A DNA stretch of 64,000 bases. Origin: Anastrepha obliqua (taxonomy: Eukaryota; Arthropoda; Insecta; Diptera; Tephritidae). Below, one piece after another: positions 54,990-64,000 of this stretch. The translations under genes were made by a program, and so were the position numbers. Position 1 is the first letter of the stretch. Each line of letters starts with the position of its first letter. Where the stretch lies: NCBI RefSeq assembly GCF_027943255.1, contig NW_026562182.1, positions 310,001-374,000 on the forward strand, written 5' to 3'. Below the pieces are notes generated by a model that had not been told where the DNA came from, did no database searches, and saw only the letters and a program-made list of their open reading frames with translations.

Positions 54990-55710
54990 AAATTGATCGG
55001 GAAATCTTTATTTATTTGTGTAGAGCCATTCATGACACTTATCTTCTAAAGATAACCCCGTTCAAATGTGGGCAGCAATTGCGCCGTAAATCCATTGCTT
55101 CATGAACTATGGCAAGCAGAGCCGTCTTTTTGAAACCAAATGCTGTGAAAGACCACGGGCTTGAATTTCCGGTATCAAAAAGCCGGTTATCATTGCCAAT
55201 TCATCGCCATTCACTGTTACATTGGCGCCAGCCTCGTTTGTTTGACTTTGGGTTGCTCTTCAGTCCACATAGGTAACTTTGCTTATTGACGTAGCCATTA
55301 AGCCGAAAATGGGCCTCACCGCAGAATAAAATTCGAGTCCCGAAATGAGGATCTTCGGTGATTTTTCAAGAGTCCAACGACTGAACGTATGACGCTTTTG
55401 AACATTCCGGTTTCGGCTGTATTTTATACGCTGTCTAACCAAGATAATTGCGTAAACTACTTGCTTTATGATAGGCTAAGTTGTTAAGATCGGTGCCAAA
55501 TCCATTCTTCAGGTTCTTCGGCAAAACACTCATTTCCAGCCGCAATATTCTTTTCCTTTCGGGTTGTACGTGGTCTAATCGGTCGAGTACCATTCAATAA
55601 TATCAAACTATTTTCAATTTTGCCGATGGTTTGCCGGTTCGGTAGGATGATTATGTACACCATAGGTTGGCCAGAGAGCGAATGTATTTGCCAAGAAATA
55701 AGGAACAACG
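54990..55710 (-). pseudogene. Mariner transposase relic
   Basis: On minus, the N-terminal half reads GKIENSLILLNGTRPIRPRT, TRKEKNIAAGNECFAEEPEE and HRSQQLSLS with one stop, followed by LRCGEAHF-type and NVTVNGDELAMITGFLIPEI. Frameshifts and stops are frequent. It belongs to the same broad family as 52830-53703. The second and third catalytic motifs are not readable. Confidence 0.7.
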
Positions 55711-55738
55711 ATTTAGAACAAACACTAGAATATGTTAA

Positions 55739-55815
55739 TAGCTTCTTCTTCTTAATTGGCGCGATAACCGCTTACGCGATTTTGACCGAGCTTAACAAAG
55801 TCCGCGGCGCTGGAA
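55739..55815 (+). repeat. Dispersed repeat fragment
   Basis: TTCTTCTTAATTGGCGCGAT and CGCTTACGCGATTTTGACCG resemble, from memory, a repeat common in higher flies. Only about 75 bp are present. No function is known to me. Confidence 0.35.
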
Positions 55816-56189
55816 TGATTGCGTTGTTTTTGATGGAAATTACGTTGAAAGTTGAACAAGAAAACGTGTTAAGAAATCACGAAGTTGTGATTCACTACTA
55901 TTTAGCTCATTTCTGATTAATTTGGTTACACGAAATGGTGTCTAAAACTTAACATCTTTCAAAATATTCGATTTTAAAGATTACTGAAAAAAATATTATT
56001 TTTATACGCTTGTACGTTGGCCTTTTTATAAATATGGGGTGAAGAGTCCAAGCTCTGACAGATTTTGTTTGCAAAATAAATAAATAAATGTAAAAGTATA
56101 TTATCTCTCAAATTTTTTTCTAAATTCTATGTCCTTTTAGCTATCCAAAAAGGTATAATATTCGAAGAATATCATAATACAACGTGACG
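55816..56189. other. Spacer, no feature
   Basis: No motif seen. It separates a mariner relic from LINE5. Confidence 0.4.
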
Positions 56190-59100
56190 GATGTAAGGCA
56201 TCAGACCCGAAGTTTACGAACCGGATTGGGCAGCATATTGCCGAGAAAAAGCAGCGCTCAACCGAAAGTGAACGCAAAAGGCCGGCGATGAAGAAAAGAC
56301 GCAAAGACGGGGCTAAAAAGTCAAACGTCAGGGAACGGGAATACGTCTGCTTTTGACGGCGGGTGACGGTTCAGCTGTCGATCGCAGTAATATACCACCT
56401 GCCAAATTACTCATTCTTTGTTTGAGGTTTGGAAAGATTACGTGGGGAGTAGGTAGGGTATTGTGCGCCATCCAGCAGATAACAACCACAACACGCGCAG
56501 GAAGGACGACGTAGAGAAAGCTCTCGGCTCTGGAATCAAAAAATCCGCAGATTCTTCCTAAGATCAGTAAACAGAATAAGAACAGGGATAATCGATGACT
56601 TTAGGGTGGTGACAGTAGACGGCGTCAAGAATCAACATCTACTCTAGCGTCGTGCTACTTATCACACGAAAACAGTGCACCGATGAGCGAGCTTCAAAGG
56701 CTGTCGTGGACAACTAGCGAGAGGAGGCGAAATGTAAAGCCAAGAAGGAATATTGGAAAGACTTTTGCGGTGAAATAGGAAAAACTAATGAGGTGACCAG
56801 GCTTAGGAAACTTATATCAAAGAATCCAGCCTACCGAAATTAATACGTAAGAGAAATGACGTTTTGACTGACAATTGTAAAGAGCCGTTAGAGGACTTAG
56901 TCAGTGTTAACTCACCAGGGTGCAACAGCGATACCAATGATCACGAAGCTGAAAGCGATAGTATTTATATTGTGCATTCCTGGGGATATAATTACAGAAA
57001 ACAAAGTAGAACGGGGAGTTATCTCCTGTGAGTCATTAAAATCTTCAGGAGTTGATGGAATATTACTGGCCAAGATCAGGAAGACTTGGGGTGCCGTGGC
57101 TAAGGGAAATCTTCATAGGATATCTGAAGTTTTTGTACCAAAAGCAGGTAAATACAACCCTACTTACTCGAAAGAATATATACCGATAAACGTTGGAGAT
57201 GAGACTATTAGGTAAAGGCAGCCTATCCAAGGCTCAACACGCTTATACTAAGGGCAAGTCTGTAGACATTGCCCTGCATTCGCTAGTACTTAATATATGT
57301 AGATACGTACTCTCAAAGAATATTTCTTGAAAACATTTCTAGATATCTCAGTGGCATTCAACAAAGAGGAGGAGGCTACCCATTATGCCCAGAGACGCAA
57401 TTCATATGCGGATCCAAAATCTACTAGGTCGCAGAAGAATAAGAGCCGAGTGGAACGACGTCTGGTTAGTCAGACTAGTATGCATGGGTACCCCTGAAGG
57501 TGGTGTGCTATCACGGCTTCTATGGCTACTAGTGTTTAACAGGATACTAAAGAAATTTGATGGGGAAGCTTCCCAGCTAGTAGCATATGCGGATGACATT
57601 GCCATTGTAGTAAAGGGGAATGTCTTAGCGCCATCAGTAGCATCATGACAAATACAGTCCGCGTCAGAAAAAAGGAACCGCGATTATTCATGAAGTATAA
57701 AATATAGGTACATATTCAAAATTTTTTTACATTAAAGTATGTACAAAACTACGAGTCGCAATTACTCAATAAGCCGTGTAGTCTCCATCGTTGTCGAGTA
57801 TAGGCTGGCATCTTCTCCGCATGCTTTGAACTAACTTTTCTGCGTAGCTCGTCGACAAAGAGGACCAGATTTTGTGAAGATGACGCACGAGTTGCTTTAA
57901 ATCGTGGACTGGCTTTCCGGCAATATGCGTTTTCATAATTCCCCACACATTTTCAATGGGGTTGGCGTCTGGGGACTGGGAAGGCCACTCCATTACTGTG
58001 ACGCCATTTTCTTGTTTCCATAAAAATACCGCCTCGAAACGTTTCGCGTATTCTCACTCATATTTGTTTGGTTGCGTTTACGAGAAAATTTCGAACCACA
58101 CTAACCTGAGTTATCGCTGGTGTCGTAGCCCTTGAGGGGGACTATTGCGCAGAAAAAGCAGAACGAAATATATCATGAAGTTACAAAAAAAAAACCGGTT
58201 ATTTTCTTCTGACAAAGACTGTACTCTCAGATCAGTTGAGCAAAGGGCAGATCTGTCTAAATGCGGACAAAACAAATAGCATAAATTTCGACAGTAGTAA
58301 TTGTAAACGGCGCTGTACTTACTCTCAAATAACATGCAAAATATCTTGCAGTAGTACTAAATAGCAAGCTACTGTGGAACCGAAATGTAGAAGAAAGGGT
58401 GAGAAAGACCAATAATACCCTCTACGCATGTAAAAAGATGGTTGCGCAAACTGGGATATAATCCCTCTCTGATGCATTGGTGCTACACAGCAGTGGTCAG
58501 TTCAATACTTCTTTATGGTACCCTGGTGTGGTGGACCTAGTCTAAAAAAATCTTCATACATTGCACCTATGACGAAGGCTCAGCGAGTAGCTGCTTCATG
58601 TATTGTACTTGTATTACGGGAGCGCTAAGAACGATTCCAACTATCGCCCTCGAATACATACTTGAGCAACCATCGATAGATCTTTTCGCAGAAAACCTTC
58701 CAGCGATATCTGCAGCCAGACTAAAAGCCCTAATCAAACTCTTACAAGATCTATGCGCGTAGCTCAATAAACTGGAACAATGTAGTCAATATGGACTATA
58801 TAGCTCAGGTTTTTAAAGGGAAAAAAGGTTCAAGATTACTATTGGAAAAGAGGTTGGTGTAAAGGCTTTAGCTTCAAACGCAATACACTTAGCTTTTTGA
58901 TGGACGGTTCTAAAATGACTGGTGGAGTAGGCGCTGGGATATACTGTCCGGAGTTAGAACGAAGAAAGTGATAAAAGCTTCCAGATCACTACAGTATATC
59001 CAAGACTGAGGTTTTCACAGTTGGAGAGGCAGCACACTCAGCTCGTGATCTATTGGGATCAACTCCAAGGTTCTGGCAGCCATCAAAGCAATTACATCGT

Positions 59101-59230
59101 TTAGTATAACGTCGATCGTTCTTCAAAGGAGGGAGGTAGTAGAAAGGTTGGCAACGAATTGTAAGCTACACTTTATTAGGGCATTACAAGGAGTGAAATA
59201 GGAGTCGCTATAGCGAAAAACAGCCTCTCT
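56190..59230 (+). pseudogene. LINE5: LOA/R1-like LINE ORF2 relic with RNase H, split by a Tc1 fragment
   Basis: The + frames show the pre-RT linker (KKEYWKDFCGEIGKTNEVTR, 56730-56800), RT (57450-57640: GTPEGGVLSRLLWLLVFN and AYADDIAIVVKG, active box intact), then after a Tc1 fragment the RT thumb (CYTAVVSSILLYGTLVWW, then CITGALRTIPTIALEYIL, about 58500-58660). An RNase H relic (LMDGSKMTGGVGAGIYC-like, broken) follows at 58890-59200. The order matches the LOA-like LINE at 7.4-12.3 kb. It carries many stops. Confidence 0.7.
57655..58130 (-). pseudogene. Tc1-type transposon fragment inserted in LINE5
   Basis: The left end starts CAGTCCGCGTCAGAAAAAAG after TA (57653-57654), a Tc1-like terminal repeat. 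On minus the C-terminus of a DD34E transposase reads VTVMEWPSQSPDANPIENVW and KLVQSMRRRCQPILDNDGDY, with the final catalytic Glu in PIENVW. The N-terminal two thirds and the right inverted repeat are absent. It interrupts LINE5 just after the RT active box. Confidence 0.75.
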
Positions 59231-59239
59231 CTATCCTCG

Positions 59240-59480
59240 GATTTTGCACCAAACGATTGCTTTCAATAGATTCAATGGCTGTTCTGCAAAGGCTTTGGGT
59301 TGCTTTTCAGTTAAATACCGTAATTTTTGTTATTGAAGTAGCCATTAGCCAAAAATGGGCCTCATCGTTGAACACCATAAATGTTCACAGAACGTCGATT
59401 TTCGTAATACCTTTGAACGATCTGTACACGTTGTTGAGTCGTAAATCTGTCCATGCTGAAATGTCAAGGAATATGTAGGA
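59240..59480 (-). pseudogene. Mariner relic, internally deleted
   Basis: On minus from 59478 an N-terminal start-like piece is followed closely by TMRPIFG and QKLRYLTEKQPKAFAEQPLN, text from the catalytic half. Most of the protein is therefore missing. The frame has stops. Confidence 0.5.
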
Positions 59481-60220
59481 ATATATTACATTTTTTTTTA
59501 AATATGCCACAAATCAGTTAACGTTACAATTTTCCGTCATTTAAGCCTTGGATTCTAGTATTATTTACTGGAACACAATAATATATATATGAACATTTGA
59601 TTTCAAGGGCAATTCCATTATACAGTTTTTCTTTAACACAGAAGTTAATAAATATAGCAGATTTTTTAAGTAAAACTTCTTAGTCGTCGATGGACGAGCG
59701 AGAATGGAGAGTAAAATTTCAAGGCCAGTGCTAGTGCGTACTATAAAGTGCTATCCATTCCGGCGTCGGATTTATTGGTATTGCCTTGCGGTAATTTGTG
59801 CCGTTGCTGTGGTCCTGGAATCGCTGCGTTTGTGCGGGGGATAAGCGCTTGGAGTAGTGCGCGTTGTTGCCACGGTTTGCTTCCGGCGTTTACCTACACC
59901 GGTCGACCCTTCTCCGTTTTTTGTAAATTTTGTCTATTTGTATTCTCTGCAAATGTGGTGAATTTATTAAGATATATATTCTTTCTCTCTCTCTCGCTCT
60001 CATTCTCTCTCGGGTCTCTCCCTCTTTCTTTGTCTGCCTTGAAAGTTTCACTTCTGTTATGTGTACTACGCTACACGCAATTTTTTTATTATCTTTAAAG
60101 AAGATATCATTTTTGTATATGGATGAATCAGCTTAATGATTATATTCCAAAACTTTAACATATTTCGATATGATCAATATAGAACCCCGTTTTTAAGATA
60201 GAATTGAAGACTCCACTCAC
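59481..60220 (+). other. TE-poor island with a 47-codon membrane ORF and CT-rich tract
   Basis: The ORF at 59704-59847 and a CT-rich microsatellite (59972-60030) lie here. No transposon motif is recognised. The stretch is next to the host exon at 60221-60733 and is likely part of a native locus. Confidence 0.4.
59704..59847 (+). CDS. 47-aa ORF with one membrane segment
   Basis: ATG at 59704 (context AGAATGG) encodes MESKISRPVLVRTIKCYPFR, a short basic N-terminus, then a hydrophobic span WYCLAVICAVAVVLESLRL, ending GG and TAA at 59845-59847. A basic tail followed by one membrane segment is the layout of a type II signal-anchor, as in Golgi enzymes, so it could be a first exon spliced onward or a micro-protein. 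An overlapping upstream frame (ATG at 59690, 14 codons, MDEREWRV...) would dampen its translation. Not recognised. Confidence 0.35.
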
Positions 60221-60733
60221 CTTGCTCCGATTGGGCAACAGCTTGTTGATACATCTCTTTGAAGCGTGCTTGTTTCCCCATAAATAAACGCGATCGTATA
60301 TTTTGTATTTCTTGTTTACGTTCCTCCCGCCGTTCCTCTTTAGATATTAAGTGACCCTTCTCAAATTTCGTTTTTATATCGTGCATGGCTGGGCCCAAGC
60401 CCAACGCACGTTTTTTTGAGCCGACAAAATCCGCTTCATAATTTTCGGTACTATTTTTATCGACTTCCGCATCGCTACCACCATTGTCGCTACACGAAGA
60501 GTAATCGCTCACACCATATCGTTCACTCATCGCTTTTATGCTTAAATCAGAATTAACTCCTTGTGCTCTCAGTTTTGCGATTTTCGATAAAATCGAATTG
60601 CTGTTCTTAATAAAACTTCTTTGCGGTTCGTCATTACCTATCTCTTGATGTGCTGTATTTTCAAAAACTTTAAATCTAGAGCGTACATTGAGGTGTTGTA
60701 ATTCCTTTAAACCGAGGTCGGGCTTGTCAGAAG
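60221..60733 (-). CDS. Internal exon of an unrecognised host gene
   Basis: A minus-strand open frame covers 60845-60174, with clean splice sites inside: 3' acceptor TGAATTCAG (AG at 60735-60734) and 5' donor CAAG|GTGAGT (GT at 60220-60219). The exon is 513 nt, exactly 171 codons, in phase 1 at both ends. The protein is hydrophilic: LKELQHLNVRSRFKVFENTA, SILSKIAKLRAQGVNSDLSI, a Ser/Asp/Asn-rich acidic part, then a highly charged helix KEERREERKQEIQNIRSRLF ending MYQQAVAQSEQ. It has no TE motif and no stop. It could be a cytoskeletal or scaffold protein; I do not recognise it. Confidence 0.65.
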
Positions 60734-61007
60734 CTGAATTCAATAAAAATATATTTTTTCGTGAGAATAATTGAAATATCATAGAAAGATAAGTATAGAA
60801 TTTAATTTGATATTTTAAAGCGCGTATGTAATCATATATGTACATATATACATAGGTACTTCGCGTGATTACCTCACATATATGTACAGGGATGATAGAT
60901 TATAAGATTGCGACATTTGTGAGACTATTTCTGACTGTGACATAACAAGTTAACAAGATAACTATATAACAAGGAACAACCAATGAATTGATGTATTGTA
61001 TTGTATA
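60734..61007. other. Intron or intergenic, no feature
   Basis: AT-rich with TACATATA-type strings. Probably intron upstream of the 60221-60733 exon on the minus strand. Confidence 0.4.
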
Positions 61008-61333
61008 CAAGGTGAAGTCCAAAATAAACAAGACTGGCGTCATAAAAATGTTTTCGATGGCTCCATCTTTTTAATGAGTTAGGGCGTTGGAAGTTACATT
61101 CCTATCTGACTTCCAGTGAAAGCTTTGTGACATTCGGTTCAGTGGAAGCGAAGTTGTTGCGTCTAAAGTGTCATCGGTACAAAAATGAGTTTCGAACAAA
61201 GAGCTAATACCAAATTTGGTTTTAAAATCGGTAAAACGTTTACCGAAACATTTGAATTGATGAAAAACGTTTATGACGATGATTTTCTATCTCGTGCTAG
61301 AGTTCATGAGTGGCTTACACGTTTCAGATATGG
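61008..61333 (+). pseudogene. Mariner 5' fragment (TIR and transposase N-terminus)
   Basis: A terminal-repeat-like GGTGAAGTCCAAAATAAACA (61010-61029) is followed 150 bp later by ATG 61185. The frame encodes MSFEQRANTKFGFKIGKTFT and FLSRARVHEWLTRFRYG, the DNA-binding N-terminus of a mariner transposase. It breaks off at 61333 and no catalytic part follows. Confidence 0.75.
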
Positions 61334-61479
61334 TTTTTTTTCCTCCTTTATTAATTACACCTATCATATGACACTAAGTAATTCTTTCTACAGCTTGGAT
61401 TTCATAACATTAATCATTATCAATATTACATTTTGGTTAAGTTTTTGTGTGAGTTTACAAGTGTATGTACATAGCTTTA

Positions 61480-64000
61480 AATTATTCTAGTTATCAGCTG
61501 GGTCGTTTGGTCGTGGTTGGTCGTTTGAGCCGCCTGGAGTTTGCCCTTTCTGTTGATGAGAGTTGTCGCATGACAGTATTTGTATGGTTTATTAAACGGG
61601 CAATATGATTTGTGCTGCGTTTGCGGATGATTTCTGCTACTGTATCGATATTGAGGTCGCAATGAATATCTTCGTTTGGGAGTACCAAGTTGCATTAGTT
61701 ATAGTTCTGAGTATTTTTGATTGTAGTCGTGGAATAATGTTAAAGTTACTTTTACTTGCAGTTTTCCAGATTTCTATGCCGTATGCCCAGATTGGCACAA
61801 TCACAGTTTTGTATATAAGGGTTTTATTCAGCAATGACAGTTTCGAGCGCCTGCCAAGTAGCCGGTATATTTGTCGGAATCTGTTTTTTACCTCATTTCT
61901 TTTCAACGTAATATGTTCTTTCCAGAGAAGTTTAGAGTCAATAGTCATTCTAAGGTACCTTGCTTTGGTGTTTATTGGGATTTGTGAATTGTTTATTGTC
62001 AGATTCTTGTGTCCTACTTTCTTGTTACAATAAACTGCATGAATTGTTTTGCCACTATTGATTTGTATACCCCAAGCATTAAACCAGGTTAGTGTTTTGT
62101 TCAAAATCTGTTGTAACTTGTTTGTTGCTGCTTCTAAGGTTTTATGAGTTGCCAATAGGACGGTGCCATCTGCAAAAGTTGCTATCATGTCGATACTTGC
62201 AGGCAATGGAATATCAGATGTGTACAGCACATATAAAAAGTACAGGCCCTAGTACAATGTCCTGAGGTACACCGGCTTCCATGAGTTGAATGTTAGAGTA
62301 TTTGTCTCTATATTTCACATAAAAGTATCTGTTTGCTAAATATCATAGCTTTCCATTAACAAAAAGTAGTCGAGTGGAAGATACTGTATAAGTTTAAATA
62401 TTAAACCCTTGTGCCACACTCTGTCGAAAGCTTTCGCTACATCAAGATACAGAGCAACGCATGTATTTCTTTTATCAATTTCTGACAATATTTTATTTGT
62501 TACTCTATGTACCTGTTGTATTGTTGAATGTTTTCTACGAATGTGAAGGAAATAAGTTTCGCGTCTGTAGTATGGGGTCAAGGCGGTCAAGTATAAGCTT
62601 CTCAAAAAGTTTAGATAATAATGGTAATAACAACAAACTTCAGAGGCGTCTTTATTAGGTTTGAGTATTGCGATGATTTCAGCAACCTTCCAAGGCAGTG
62701 GAAAATACTTCATTCGTAATGCTGAGTTAAATATATTTCTTAAGTAGAAAGTGGCTTTGTCAGGTAACTCCCTTAGAATCTTTTCTGTGATTCCGTCATA
62801 TCCTGGGGATTTATTTACGTCAATTTTTGTCTCAATTGCTATTCGTATCTCTTTCGAAGTTATTTTCTTGATTGGTATATTTATGTTATTTGTGAGGTGA
62901 GCATGAAATTCAGAATTGTCAATGGCTTGGTTATTATGTTGATTTGTAAATGTTTTTTTTAAATGATCAGCGAGTATTTTTACTTTTTTTTGTGTTTTCG
63001 CCCAAGAATTTGTCCTTGTTCTTAGAGGGGATTGGTGCATAACTGCGTTGCCGATTTTTTTACAGGCCCTCCATAGTGTATAGTTTTGTAGCTCTACTAG
63101 CTCCCAGTGATGCGATATATTTTTCAAATTTTTCGTCCTTGTCCACTTTTAATATATCTTTTATTTCTTTTGTTGCTATATTCAGCCTTTTTTTAATATC
63201 TGGTGAACGTGTAGATTGCCATTAGTTTTTGTTTTTCTCTGATTTTTTCCAAGATTTTATGGGGTAATTTGTGTTTGTTGTTACTCATCTTGACTATAGG
63301 TGTGGAAGTTGTTGTTGCATACACTATACTGTCATTGAAGTATGCGATTGCGGAGTCTATTTCTTTTTCGCTCTTTAGCGGGACTTTAATGTTAAGGCTT
63401 TTCTTCATAATTTTACGAAAATAGTTTCAGTTCGTATAATTATTGTAAAATTTGTGTGTCTTGTAGTTTAGGATAGGACTGGTTTCATAGCTTAATAATA
63501 TTGGAGAATAGTCAGATGAGAGGTCAAAGTTTGGAGTTATTTCCAGTTGCTCACTTTTAATATTATATCTTCCGTAATGTAAAAGTCAATTAAATCAGGT
63601 CGCTTATGCATATCAGTTGGCCAATAAGTTGGTTCTCCAGAGCTTAAAAAGATACTTTTATTTTTGATTATTTCATCGTAAAAATTTTTTCCTTTCGCGT
63701 TTATTATTCTGGAGCCCCATACGGTATTCTTTGCATTGAAATCTCCGCCTGTAATAAAACGGCCTTCAAGAGTTTTAAGAAAGTCAAGGTATAGTGTCTT
63801 AGAATTTTTGTGTTTAGGAGGGCAATATATGGCAGAAAGGGTTTAATGCCGACTAAAGTCCTCAACTTGTATAGATGTCGCTTGCAAGTGGTCCTGTCTA
63901 TAGTTGTTCGCATCAATGCATTTAATGTCTTTGTTAAAATTACTGCCGTTCCACCATGTGCCTTGCCATCAGGGTTATTGGTGTGATAAATAGTATAGTT
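61480..64000 (-). pseudogene. LINE3: jockey-type LINE ORF2, runs off the window
   Basis: On minus from 64000 down the order is: endonuclease (relics at 63704-63916 and PTYWPTDMHKRPDLIDFYIT at 63590-63640), linker, RT (63127-62336: DVNKSPGYDGITEKIL, WKVAEIIAILKPN, LYLDVAKAFDRVWHKGLI), then a frame with TFADGTVLLA at about 62170 and NSGKTIHAVY, and a jockey C-terminus to about 61480. The active box reads FADG, so the second aspartate is replaced by Gly. Several frameshifts. It resembles LINE1 in type. ORF1 would lie beyond 64000. Confidence 0.78.

Overview
The window looks like a transposon graveyard from a higher dipteran genome, most likely a tephritid fruit fly. The evidence is AT-rich DNA, introns of about 50 bp with GT..AG ends, errantivirus-type LTR elements with env genes, jockey, R1 and LOA-type LINEs, mariner relics, and two copies of a tRNA-derived SINE that I associate with tephritids from memory. 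There is no bacterial gene organisation. Almost every long open frame belongs to a mobile element, and most are broken by stops, frameshifts or deletions.

Layout. 0.1-7.1 kb: a decayed LINE on +, an R1-clade LINE on -, and a BEL/Pao pol relic on +. 7.1-12.3 kb: a tRNA-derived SINE, then a near full-length but broken LOA-like LINE with RNase H. 12.8-23.4 kb: errantivirus 1, with 407/408-bp LTRs, a CGCG target duplication and a tRNA-Ser-type primer site. Its env is split by a 3790-bp foldback-like DNA transposon (18935-22724). 23.9-31.1 kb: errantivirus 2, with 519-bp LTRs, a TGCA target duplication and a tRNA-Arg-type primer site; it is younger. 31.1-34.0 kb: tRNA-like repeat units, a mariner relic, a 185-bp tandem duplication and a BEL/Pao integrase tail.

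34.2-50.1 kb is one minus-strand jockey-like LINE (LINE1) blown apart by later insertions. These are a SINE whose (AT)n tail received a second foldback-like transposon (36128-39363), a complete second jockey LINE (40599-45167, flanked by TTACGCAGAT), and a PIF/Harbinger element (45726-49105) that itself carries a mariner-type MITE (45954-46540). 50.3-59.5 kb: broken Tc1/mariner copies, LINE fragments and a 201-bp Helitron-like element. 59.5-61.0 kb is the only TE-poor island. It holds a cleanly bounded 513-nt minus-strand exon of an unrecognised host gene and a 47-codon plus-strand ORF with a membrane segment. 61.0-64.0 kb: a mariner fragment and a third jockey LINE that runs off the window.

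The best candidates for something undescribed are the two foldback-like transposons. Both have long terminal inverted repeats built of about 120-150-bp tandem units, with unequal unit numbers at the two ends. Each carries one long ORF (588 and 607 codons) encoding a transposase-like protein with zinc-binding motifs and a possible RNase H-fold core, which I cannot place with certainty in a known superfamily. The Harbinger element, with a two-gene layout and a readable five-exon transposase, is the best-preserved recognised DNA transposon. All calls were made by eye; no search was run.
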